The notes under the pieces were generated by a model. The model worked only from the letters and a program-made list of their open reading frames with translations. It did not search any database and was not told where the DNA came from. The position numbers and the translations under genes were made by a program. This document shows, piece after piece, positions 1 to 10,900 of a DNA stretch of 64,000 nt. Numbering within the stretch: the first letter of the stretch is position 1; every line of letters begins with the position of its first letter. Origin of the DNA: Wyeomyia smithii (Eukaryota; Arthropoda; Insecta; Diptera; Culicidae); the NCBI RefSeq assembly GCF_029784165.1, contig NC_073696.1, positions 21,409,530-21,473,529 on the forward strand, in the 5' to 3' direction.

Positions 1-320
1 AATCCGAAAAATTTCCAGTGATCCTTGGTCACGTCCAGTTTTCTAGTAATACTGGGAAACTAGGGCAGTTTTCCAGTAAAATGAAACCTGTTTTGTCAGA
101 ATTGATTCATTTTTCGTGAAGTTTTGGACGTTTAAAAATTGACAGAATTTTGCCTGCTTCAATTATTTCCCTTATTATACAACCTTCAAAGTGAACTTCG
201 GCTTGAAACTACTCCGTAGAAAGCACTCCCGGCGTAAAACCCGAAGACTTTCCAAAACAAACTGTTTAACTCGTCCGGTTGTTTGAATTTTCATTTGTAG
301 TATCGTAAGATTTGTCATTC

Positions 321-440
321 AAGGCCTTAACACAATGGATACGTTGCGGATGCGTTTGCGGCAATTTGACAGTTAGCTCATACATTCACTGTCACATTGA
401 CGTCAACGCAACGCAAACGTATCCATTCTGTTTGGGCCCT
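321..440. repeat. Short MITE-like element with imperfect terminal inverted repeats
   Basis: The left end (AATGGATACGTTGCG near 334) and the right end (CGCAAACGTATCCATT near 411-426) are inverted copies of each other. The similarity extends outward into the AAGGCC.../...GGGCCCT edges. There is no coding capacity. The boundaries are approximate and no target duplication was resolved. Confidence 0.5.
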
Positions 441-492
441 CACTGTTTCTGTTTTTAACAAATTTATATAGCAAAATTGCATTTGTCGAATA

Positions 493-1771
493 ACGTTTGC
501 GGTAAAAAAATAGGCAAAAATTGCCAATATTTCATGGGTTTACCTTTAATAGCACTGACGAAACTACTCATGCATCATCACTCATAGTAACCCATGAGTT
601 AGCGAAAAAAATTTGACAGCTCTATCAGTCAAACTCTAACTGTGATGGCGAAAAAAGTGAAGCTACTCCGTTCAGAAGTGTGCGCGTTCATAGAATGGTA
701 CCCCGCCGCGTCAAAAACGGACATCGTGCGGCACTTTGTGGACGCCGGGTATGCCGGTTCTGGCATCTACAACATCTTGACACTATTGGACAACGATCAG
801 AGCATCGAAAGAAAGCCCGGTTCCGGACGGCCAACGACCCTGAGCGACAAGAAGCTTCAAACGGTGCTGAAGAGGAAGACCGAGGGAAAAGTGGCTAAAT
901 CGCAGCGTGCACTTGGCCGAGAGGTTGGTGCATGCTCTAAAACAGTGAAAAAGCATCTGGAGACGTGGACATACATGCAGGAAGCGGCAGTCCCGTCCAC
1001 TGGTCTCGGAGCTGCAGGCAATGACGCAGCGACAGCGGTTGGATAAGATGGTCAAGTCGATTTTCCCGGCGAATCGCGACGCGGCAGTGGTATTGGACGA
1101 CTAGACCTATCTCACCCTGGATGGCAACGACTAGCAGGGCTCTTCGTATTTTACCTCCCCCACGAAGGAAGTGAGCACCGAGGTAAAGTTTTTTTTACAG
1201 ACCAAGTTCCCCAAGAAGGTGCGGTTGTGGCTGACAATCAGCGAGAAAGGGATGTCAAAGTTGCTCTTCTTTCGCTCCGGGCTGGCCGTGAACGGGGAAA
1301 TTTCTAGTACGAAGTGCCTGACAGAAGTTGCGTCGTTCATCAGGAAATACCATAAGCGCGAAGATACGGTGTCCTGGCAAGATTTGACGTCGATCAACTA
1401 CTCGAAGCGATCGTTGGAGGATGTGGTACCGAAGTCGGCGAATCTGCCTATTGTCCCCCACCTGCTTCCCATCGAGAATTTCTGGGCAAACGCGAAGCGC
1501 AAGATCTATTCCAAAAATGTTGTCGCGAAAACGGAGGAGGAATTAATAAAAAAAAAAACGAAGAAAGAGCTTAAAAACATGGCTACACGCATGTTTTCGT
1601 CCGCCATGGCGAATGTTCCGGTTAACTGCCGGAAGACTGCACGCAAGGACGTAATATTTTTTTGTGAGGAAGCTAACATGGTAACCTTCCATGGGGAATT
1701 TATCCAACTCAACTATCTGTCATAGTTTTTTTTTCATCACCATCTGAAAACTTTTTTTTTACCGCAAACGT
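493..1771 (+). mobile_element. Mariner/Tc1-superfamily element, nearly complete but inactivated
   Basis: An 18-bp perfect terminal inverted repeat (ACGTTTGCGGTAAAAAAA at 493-510, reverse complement at 1754-1771) is bordered on both sides by TA (491-492 and 1772-1773). TA is the target duplication of the IS630-Tc1-mariner superfamily. The 1279-bp interval holds a plus-strand transposase relic filling most of the element, which is the usual size and layout for mariner-like elements. Ends and target duplication are intact, while the transposase carries a frameshift, two in-frame stops and an apparent internal deletion. The element can therefore only be a substrate for transposase supplied elsewhere. 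Confidence 0.9.
645..1725 (+). pseudogene. Mariner-like (DD37E-type?) transposase pseudogene
   Basis: The first reading frame starts at ATG 645 and encodes a paired-like helix-turn-helix DNA-binding region with a GSGRPTTLSDKK linker, as in Tc1/mariner transposases. Homology moves to another frame between about 960 and 985, so a frameshift is present. The second frame passes through KRQSRPLVSELQ, then VVLDD (the first catalytic aspartate region), with TAG stops at 1102-1104 and 1132-1134. It stays open from 1135 to 1725. That part contains QDLTSINYSKR and LPIENFWANAKRK, the usual second-Asp and terminal-Glu motifs. The D-to-E spacing here is 30 residues. The block between them looks about seven residues shorter than in mosquito DD37E transposases, which suggests a 21-bp in-frame deletion. 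The family call is from motif memory, not a search. Confidence 0.85.
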
Positions 1772-1783
1772 TAGCTGTCAAAT

Positions 1784-1841
1784 TATCGATACTTATCGAT
1801 AATATCGATATAAGCCCCGGAATTATCGATTGTTATCGATG
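1784..1841. promoter_or_regulatory. Cluster of TATCGATA (DRE-like) motifs
   Basis: TATCGATA occurs at 1784-1791, 1794-1801 and 1803-1810. Single-base variants follow at 1824-1831 and 1834-1841. The spacing is close to one helical turn. TATCGATA is the palindromic DRE bound by DREF at many insect housekeeping promoters. No adjacent gene is visible, so the site could equally be repeat-borne or fortuitous. Confidence 0.45.
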
Positions 1842-1873
1842 TCCGTTTTGGGCGATATTTCCCATCACTAATA

Positions 1874-1936
1874 AAAACCATTATTTTCCATGATTTGAAG
1901 ATATTTTTTCGCTTGGTCAGCATTTGTATGGAGCCG
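1874..1936. repeat. Dispersed repeat fragment, copy 1 (other copy 49181-49244)
   Basis: About 63 bp (ATTTTCCATGATTTGAAGA... through ...CAGCATTTGTATGGAG) recurs almost unchanged at 49181-49244 in the same orientation. The flanks differ, so this is a transposable-element fragment shared by two sites. Family unknown. Confidence 0.6.
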
Positions 1937-1941
1937 CCCCA

Positions 1942-2426
1942 CTGTGCACCGCCGCGACGCGAGCTGCGCAACATAAAGTGCTAGCCGCGTTGGCAGATGT
2001 AACTACACTACTCATGTCCAAACGCGATGCTTTGATTTCCATGAATGCTTTGAGAGATGTATGAAGAATTAATCAAACAGCTTCAACACCTTACTTTTCC
2101 ATAATCGCTAAACATTAACAACAACAACAACAAAAACAAGCGTCTCCAGCCACCAAAACGCTGTAACAGAATATACGCATCAGAAGCATACAGCGACTGC
2201 CGGTCAAATGAATTTTTTTCCGGTCGTTAATTGCCACTAAAAATCAATGGATATTGAACAAAAGGAAAATGCGAAAAAATCGTCATAAAGTAGTGCGAAC
2301 AGGATTGCGAGGATTCTACACTAGAGAGGAAAAGAGATGATCGTAATGCCCGTTCGTTTTATTTTGCAATCGGAAAACGAAATTGAACGCGATAGCTCGG
2401 AGAGACGAACGGTGTACGAAGTCTCG
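1942..2426. other. Intergenic, no gene seen
   Basis: Apart from a short CAA-repeat near 2110-2130 I see no coding signal, RNA gene or clear repeat here. Confidence 0.5.
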
Positions 2427-2434
2427 CACAAAAC

Positions 2435-2754
2435 CAGCGTTGCCAGGTCATTTTTTTTTAAATCTGGAAAAGGCAAAATAAAAATCTGGAAAAAATCTGG
2501 CAGTCATTTCGTGGGGTGAAAGGTTAATTTTTCGGATAAAAGTCTTGGGGTACGCAAAATTTGAGATGACAAAATTGCAAAATTTCGCGCCAAAATATAA
2601 GTGATGACCTTTTTGCGGAACAGAGAAAATAAAATCGGGATAAAATCTGGATCATCCATGAAAAATCTGGATAATTGGACATCAAAGCTGTTTACCTGGA
2701 TACATGTTCAAAAATCTGGATAATCCAGCTAAATCTGGATACCTGGCAACGCTG
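2435..2754. mobile_element. hAT-type MITE with intact 8-bp target duplication
   Basis: The ends CAGCGTTGCCAGGT (2435-2448) and ACCTGGCAACGCTG (2741-2754) are a perfect 14-bp inverted repeat beginning CAG and ending CTG. The identical 8-mer CACAAAAC flanks both sides (2427-2434 and 2755-2762). A CAG...CTG end with an 8-bp duplication is the signature of the hAT superfamily. The 320-bp interior has no transposase and carries many AAATCTGGA subterminal motifs. The perfect duplication suggests a fairly recent insertion. Confidence 0.9.
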
Positions 2755-2762
2755 CACAAAAC

Positions 2763-4641
2763 GGATAAGATGAAATAGAATGACTGTTATTTTTGTGTTC
2801 GGTAGAAAAAAGGATTGATCAGAGCACTGATTGTAAGGGGCATACAATATACTGTCTTCATCATTAAGTTGGGTAACAGACTAAGCATACTTTGACTATT
2901 TGGCGACTAAAAATCATTTCTATTAAACTAATTTTACAAACCTTACAGACTTTTTGCATATAACTGAAACTGGGATTGTCAATAGTAGTACTGCTCACTC
3001 GCTTCTCGCTTGAAAATGCGCTTGGCACCAACTTTGAAGGCCCATATCTTTTGATCAAAAAATATCACCACCGCGAAATTTTCAGGGCAGTTTCGAAATT
3101 TCGTTAAAAATACTTGTGATTTTTTTCTGATTTTTCAGTGCCCCAGAACATAGATTTTCAACATATTGTTTTAAATAGTTACTATTGACAAAATATATTT
3201 TTTTCTCCAAAAAAATTATTTTCGTAAACTACAACTCAGGATGCATCTGCTGTGAAAATTTCATCAAATTCGATGCAATATTTTTAAAGCTATGTCTGTT
3301 TAAAAACAATTTTGACCTAAATTGCAAATGACAATAACAACTTGTAAACTTACTCAAATTCAATAAAAATTGGAGAATCAACTTCCCGAGTGAAACTCTT
3401 GAAGTTTTAAATACTTATTTGAAAAAATTAGACATCGCGATTTTTAGTGATCCGTTTCCGTTCCGTTCATTGATTCCATTTATCAGCTGCTTGGAACAAT
3501 TACCATAATTTCTCGACTGCCAACGAACCCGCAAAACCGTGGGCTGTGTCCTCACAATGCCGTATTTTCACCCGGTCAATGAACCAACCTCGCATAATCC
3601 AAGCGAAAGTAAAATACCGAAACGTCGTTGGCCAGCAGGGGAACGCTAATGAACACAATTCGAGGTCAAGTGACGTCAACAGCTGCCCACTTGACGCGAA
3701 CGCAATCCAACAATCAGGTAGAGAAGCGGGAGGGCAGAAAATTTGCATTCGGTCGCCTCACACACATGTCCTACTTTTATTTTCGGTTGGCTTCCACCAA
3801 ATCGGCGAGACACTAGAGCGCTCTGAAGTACTAACTAGTTGAGCTCCGAGGGTCCCCTTCTCGTTTCGCGATCGTGGTTAGAATGGGAAAGGAAGCGAGA
3901 GTGGCCACCAGCAGCCACAAGATCGCACAGTTGCATGCACGCGACTTGAACCGTACTCTCGGCGGCTCGACATAAGCTTCTTGGAAAGGAAATTTTTTTT
4001 ATGTACAACAACAGCCAACAGCTGTCCACTTCATTCACTTTCAGCAGCAACTCCAAGCGGTACTTAGACAGGAGGAATTCAGTCACAAGAGTCTGAAATT
4101 CGTTTGTTGTTTGTTTTCTTCCGCTCGTTCGATTCGCTGGTTCTTTTTTTGCGCGAGAATTTGTTTTGAATTAGCCTCGCGTTTCATCAATCAGTCGCAA
4201 CGGGAGCCTTTTGTTGGTTTCTCCCAATTCAGCCGAAGAACGGAGTGTGGGTCTGGCTGGAGGCGTCCGTCGGCGGCTGACGCGCCCGGGGGAGGGAATG
4301 ATCACCGTTTTGAAAGGCTAATGAAATAGAAGAGCCTTTTGTTGATGTGTTGATTGCTACGGCTGTCCGTCTGCTTCTGCCGGTACTTTAGCCGAACGCC
4401 GTACCATTGGACTGAGCGATCACTTCGGGGCAACCAGCAGCCAATTGACGTGCGAGAATAATGAGCGTTTGACGATCTATTAGCACGCTTTAATCGATTT
4501 ACGCCCGCAGGTGCTTGACTGTCTTCGGAGACTGTTCTGTTCACTGTTTCAACTAATGTTGTGTGATTAAGAATGTAGTTTAAAAAAACATTGCGATCAG
4601 GTCAAACTTGGCATTCATTTCGCACAGGGAATGAAAGAAAA
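2763..4641. other. Upstream intergenic region of the VWC/mucin gene
   Basis: Several small open frames show no recognisable domain and look like chance. Bases 3060-3420 are AT-rich with the texture of old noncoding repeat. From about 3500 to 4550 the base composition is more balanced, so this part may hold regulatory sequence for the gene starting at 4802. I cannot assign specific sites. Confidence 0.4.
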
Positions 4642-4649
4642 TATATAAG
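4642..4649 (+). promoter_or_regulatory. Possible TATA box upstream of the VWC/mucin gene
   Basis: TATATAAG lies 160 bp before the proposed start codon. No good arthropod initiator (TCAGT-like) is seen about 30 bp downstream, and an upstream noncoding exon cannot be excluded. Confidence 0.2.
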
Positions 4650-4801
4650 AAATAATAATGAGCGATGATCTAGGATGATATTTCTACCCTACCAGGAAGG
4701 CACCCCAGGAGGGGAACACATTCTCGAGTTTCCTTTTCACGCTTATTTTCGAGTTCCCCAGCATGCGTGTAGCTCATATTACCACCGCAAGAGTAGTACT
4801 T

Positions 4802-4919
4802 ATGGTGAGGTTGTTTATCATCATTTCCTTGGCTATTGTGGTGGCCCCTTGTGCCTGTGCGAAGATCACTTACCGGTCGCAATTTCGGCTTTGGGCTCGG
4901 TGCAGTGACCGTTCGGGCG
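4802..4919 (+). other. First coding exon: signal peptide of the VWC/mucin protein
   Basis: ATG at 4802 opens MVRLFIIISLAIVVAPCACA, a textbook signal peptide with a basic N-terminus, hydrophobic core and A-x-A cleavage site. About 20 residues follow up to GGC G|GTAGGA. A donor at 4920 leaves one base of a codon, exactly the phase required by the acceptor at 5328-5329 that opens exon 2. The frame would otherwise stop at TGA 4928. The GTAGGA donor is acceptable but not strong. The 410-bp intron has no strong competing signal. Confidence 0.7.
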
Positions 4920-7900
4920 GTAGGATGTGAACTCTGCGTTCCCCCTGGCTTAAACACTGAACTATGTTAGTGGGTCAAGAATGACAGCCAATATAATAGC
5001 GCTGAAATTTATGACGATCGATAGTCATCATCGTGAGCGCACCTCGTAAGATCGATCGATGTGCAGGTCTGTGTCGGCGTTCGTTTTTTTCGTGGTGGTT
5101 CCGCGTTCCGAGTGGCGTGTATGGCAACAAACGGTTTTTTTACTCTTCCGAACGCTAACCGTGACAAGCCGCGCGCACGGAACAGAGGAAACGTTCGATT
5201 CGTTGATTGACGAGCCAGGGAACATTTGCATTCCGATGCGACTGTCTGCGGCTCTTGCAAGTTTGTCACCCCAATCCATTCATGAATGTAGTAACATAGT
5301 TTCTTTCGTTTCTTTTTTTTTACTTTCAGAGTCTAGCTGTTATTATAATGGGACCCACTTTATGGAGGGCTCGATTGTGCCGACGATGGAACCCTGTCTG
5401 ATGTGCAAGTGCCAGAGTAAAACGTTAATTTGTGCGCTGAAGGTTTGCCCGGGTGAGTCGAAAAGTGTACATATGTGTTTTGTTCGGTTGCCTACTGATA
5501 GGAGCATTGGTTTTAGAGCTCTTTCACTGTGAGTCGCGTTCGGCAGCATTGCTATAAACAGTGTTATGGTATAATAATCGCTGTAATTTTAGCCTCAACA
5601 GATGACGAATTTAGGAAAACATTGATAATCTACTAACTTGAGTAAATTTTGATTGGTTCAATGAACAAGCATAACTTAGCGTTTCGGGACCAAGCTTTGT
5701 ATAACTGCTAGAGTAAACATATGCACACAACTATTGAATTAGTGAGTTTTCTGTGTTAGTCAACTTCGGCAGTTCTGGTTATTTTGAATAACTCTTGGCT
5801 AAGAGAGCAGTCAGTTAAAAAATTCAAACATTCTTATAAAAACAAACATCAAATTTTTGTCTTGAACATTAAAGAGTTTGGTAGAAATGTTAAGTTCTTA
5901 AACATTCTGTTATTTTTCTTTCAAGAAAAATTATATTCCAGTGATGTAATATGATTTTTGTGTAAATTTCATATCATAAAGCTCATGGTAATTAACTTTC
6001 TAGATGGGACCGTTTTCGAAATATCTAAACATATAAAAATGCAGCTCTGTCTGTCTGATCCATATAGGCTTGGAAACTACTGCACTGAAATGTGACTAAG
6101 ATAGTTCGAGACACCTCCCTCTTCTGTAAGTGAGGAGTCCCATACAAATGAAACACAAATTTCGCAGAGCTCGAGAACCAATCAAGCAAATGCAACCCAA
6201 CATGGCAGATGAATGCTTTTAGGGGTAACAAATATGTTCATAATAGTTTGACACCCTTCCTTCTTCTGGAAGAGAGGGATTTCCTACAAATGAAACACAA
6301 ATTTTTGCACATTTCGAGAAATCATCAAGTAAATGGAACCAAATTTGATATGTTGAAGTTTTTGAGAGCAAGAAAAATTTTCATGGTGGTTCGACAACCC
6401 TCCCTCTTCTAGAAGAGAGGGTTCATACAAATGAAACTAAATTTTTTTCACAACTCGAGAACTAATCAAGTGAATGGAACCAACAAATTTCTATGGTGGT
6501 TTGATACTCCTCCGGAGTGGAAGAGAAGGAAGGTCTACCATACAAATTAGTTTATCGATGCTCAACTAAGTCGGTCACTGTGTTGAAATCCACCAGAATA
6601 TTTGCAGTGAAGTGACGGTACCGAAAAACATCCGAATGTACTCGATCTGAAACAAAGTTCGAATGTGCCCGATCTAAACAAAGTCGGGAAAGTATCTAAC
6701 ACACAGAATTGAGAAACGTAATGGTTAAATAGTTTTATTTAGTAAATGATTGTTCGGAGTGCTGATGGTAAGAGAAAGTTGAAAAATTGATTATCAGAAA
6801 AGTTTGAGTTTCGAATTAAAATAGTCAGTAACTATCTTGTTAACTACATAACAAACAACTACTTCTCGTTTGCTTCCAGAACAACCGATTCCCCCACCAA
6901 GAGGATGCATACTGGTACACAAGAATGGTGCCTGCTGTCCGTACCTTCAGTGCTCGAAGCTTCATTTAGCCACCAAAAACAGCGGTGATCGAAAGAAGAT
7001 CCATTTTCTGGACTACTATCAAAAGGCAGCCGAGGAACGGCTATCGAACCCTAACTCCTACCTAAGGAGATCCGATGACGATGATGTGGAGGAAATGGGA
7101 GGTTTGTTTACTCTTGAAGTCATGAAACTTAACATTTGACTCGAAAACTTTCATTTCAGCATGCATCGTTAACGGAACGGTGTATAAATCTGGGTCGGCC
7201 ATGACTTCATCATCTCTGTGCTCGTATTGCTACTGCATCAATGGGCAGCAGAAGTGCGTCAAACCAAAGTGTGCCTTGCCGAATCCCCGATGTGCTCCGA
7301 TTTTTATCGATTCGGCCTGCTGTCCTATCCGATATGATTGTACGGGAAAAACACCGATCAACGCAACGACCTCGACCGAGCAACCGAGTCCGGTTCGCAG
7401 AATCAACAATCGACACTATCTTAGAACCGTGGAACAGAAGACCAACAAGAACAGTGGTTGCGTCGTTAAGGGAAAGACCTATCCGGAAGGAGACCGTGTT
7501 AGTTCACCTGATCCTTGCGAGGTTTGCTACTGTATTCGGGGTTCGAAGAAATGCACCCCAAAGAAGTGCGCACCAGCTATCAAAGGTTGCACACCACGTG
7601 TCCCTAGAGGGGAGTGCTGTGCGGTGCGGTATGACTGTAGTAAGTAGACAAGCGTGAATTTCAAGGTTCGTGATTGTTGTACTAAAGTTTCGATTTTTAT
7701 TTCAGAGCATGATGGTGATCAGAAAACTTTCGCTCGAAAAATAGAGGATGAACAGGAATCATTTGACTTTTTCTCAATTCTATTTGGTCCTGATCCCGAT
7801 GAACCAAAGGTGGAAGGAAAGAATGTTACCGAGCCCCTGGTAACCGAACCACCACCGGTGGTTAGTAGCACTTCGGAGAAGAGTTTCTTCGACTTCTTGA

Positions 7901-10900
7901 AGGCTGGTTTGGAGTTAATCGATAGTAATTCGGATGATTTATTGACCGAAACAACGACAGTGGCTTCGGCACTGAATGCGACTACCACAACCACCACCGA
8001 CGTTGCTCCGGCCACGGAGAAAACAACCGAGTTGCATACCGTCCGTGTTGAGATAATCCAAGAACCGCAAACTATCTACATTGAGAAGCCAGATTTTAAT
8101 TTTCCTCCCAGAAGTACAATTCCACCCCCGTTGCTAAAATCGAATGGTATGAGAAACGTGACGGTGAGTACGATGGTGAAAAGTACTTCTACTCCGGCCC
8201 CGACGACCACGAGAGTCAAAACGACGACGTCAACATCAACTACGACAACAGCCAAAACGACAACAACGACACAAACCCCAACAACGACGACGACACAAGC
8301 GCCAACTACGACAACGACGACAAAAGCACCAACTACGACGAAGACAACAACACCAGCACCAACAACTTCGAAGAAAAGAGCACCAACTACGACGACGACA
8401 ACAACACCAGCACCAACAACTTCGAAGAAAAGAGCGCCAACTACGACGACGACAACACCAGCACCAAAAACTTCGAAGACAAAAGCGCGAACTACGACAA
8501 CGACGACACCAGCGCCAACTACGTCTGCTGCCACTCCAACGACAACGGTGACGGTTACCGAAAAAGCACCCGCGAGAGCACAAATTGTGGTTGATTCGAC
8601 GAATGAAGAGCCGGAGTTCCATAAACTGGAATCTGATTCTTTACTGAAAGAAAATTTAACGGAAGTTTCGAATTCGTTGACAGACTTAGAACTGTCACAA
8701 GAGGTTTCGTCTACCACCGCCAATCAAAAACCGTCGCCAGTTATCACTACTCCGAAGACTACAGTCACCGCGTCACCTTCCACTAGCACAACGACCGAAC
8801 GACCGCAAAAATCGGAACAGACGCCGCTGACGGAGAGGGCGTCAACTGAGAAACCGATTGAGGTACTCATCAAGGTGGATGATTTCGTCGACAAGTCGGC
8901 TGTGGAATCGATCCTACAGTCGCTGCATGCGAAGATAGAAAGCGTAGCCAATTCGGAGGTGATTCCTGCAGTTACCGCGGTTATCACGAAGCGACCCAAC
9001 AACAAGTTTGTAGGCTATGAAATCGAGAAACTGCCAACGACAATAATCGACAGTACGGTGGTAACTTCGACTGCCCAAAGCACAACTGAAGAAGTGCTTA
9101 CCGATCACACGGAAATAGGAACAACCGAAGAAGATGAAATAGAAACTACGACCATGGATGATGAGATAACTCATAGCTCGACAGAGGGTACTAGTGTAGA
9201 TGACACCAGTACTACCGATCTTTCAGAGGAGTCAGTTTCAACTAGTAACACGGAGGAACAGTGGGAGACTTCTACTACAGAGGTATCCAGTGCTGTTTCT
9301 ACGACAGCGGTGACAGATTTGGCTGCAGTTGAGTTTAAAACTGACAATGAAACCGAACTTTCCGTATCGGAGGATGTTACTCAGACTTCTACTGATCTGC
9401 CGATAACCACAACTCCGAAGCCTAAAACAGTTAGCCAGAAGAACACCACGAAGCCACTGATTACCAAAGAAAACAATCTGTTGTCCGTTCTGCTGACGGA
9501 GCTGTCGAACATCTTCGAGTCCACGAAGAACGATTCGGGCAAACAGAACGCAAAAAATCGAACCGAGTCCCGGCCGGTGACTCCGAAACCGATTCCAATC
9601 GGTGAATTCCACCGACCTAGCAGTATTCCCTCAATACTGGAGTCGGATATCAACTTGGACTATGGCGAGGCAACACTTCCGCCGAGTCTTCCGAACTTGA
9701 AAATCATACCTTTCCTGCCTGCCGATGCAGTAAAGAAAAATGATGCTGCAATTCCAATGGCCGCTCCGTACGATTTTTACAAACCAAACCCAACGAATTA
9801 TCCTTTGATTGGTGAGAACTACGAACCCTACGGCATCCTTAGCGAACACGAACTGCACCCGGGAGTGCCATTCAAGCCGCCAAAATACGAGTACAGTTAC
9901 GATCCATCTCTCAACTATCCTGCACTGACGGAGAACTACGGCATGGAGTCGAAGAGCAATCAGTATAATGCCAAGATTGGCATTCGGAACAAATACGACA
10001 CGATCAACGATCCGGACTATGATTACTCGGACACGGATGCACTGGCAAAGTACGACATCCACTCGAAGCAGGAACTGTTTAAGAACGAATTGAAGAAGTT
10101 CATTCCGGCAAAATACGAGGCACCCCAAGAAGGAACGTACGTTCCTGTTTACGATAAGTACGGCGTCGGTTATCCGGAGAAGAATGTGTACTATGCGAAC
10201 CATAAGGAAAAGTACGAACCGGTAGTGTACAACGCTGCTAAACCGGTGGAGATCAGCACCGAACACGCGCTGTTCCGAGTAGAGGAAAAACCCGTATCCC
10301 CGCTGGCCGCAGCAAGTGGATTCTCACCACCAACTAGAACGGAAGGTAAGGGTTTAATTTTGTTATTGTTTACTTTCACTTACCATTTATTTTTTTAGGG
10401 GGTTTCTTACCAAAGGATCACATCAAGGAGGACTTTTACTACGCGACAACCGTGTCACCAATTGAACACATCACCGACGACCATCCAGTGGTCGCCAAGT
10501 TACCGTTCAACACCACCACTTTCAAGTTTGGAGGTGAGTTCACGTTTGTCCTTTTCCATTTGTTGATTTTCGATTACAAATATTCACTTTCACAGTCACT
10601 CCAGCGAACCCCTTCATTGACGTTATCCGAACGGAGCCTCCACCACCGCTGATCAGTCTGATCGAGGACAAAGAAAAGCTCTTCTCCGTGTATCACTCGG
10701 TAGCGAAGAACAACTACTCCTCGCTGGATGATCTGCTGGACAATGACAACGTCGATAGTGCGGAGTATGACAAGCAGATCATCTCGATCACAACCGATGC
10801 CAACTATTTGTCAACGATTGACAGCTCAACACAGGACGAAAGCGATCCGGCAACCGGCCAAAGTACCGTAAATTTCTCGCTTCCACCAATGGCACCAGAG

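Noticed and set aside
5059..5532. 157-codon plus-strand frame across the start of VWC1
   Set aside because: Only the part from 5330 to 5452 is exon 2. The upstream portion is intron 1 with a polypyrimidine tract and the downstream portion is intron 2 after a GTGAGT donor.
8076..8723. 215-codon minus-strand open frame rich in Val and Gly
   Set aside because: It is the antisense of the Thr-rich mucin repeat; low-complexity ACN codons on one strand keep the other strand open.
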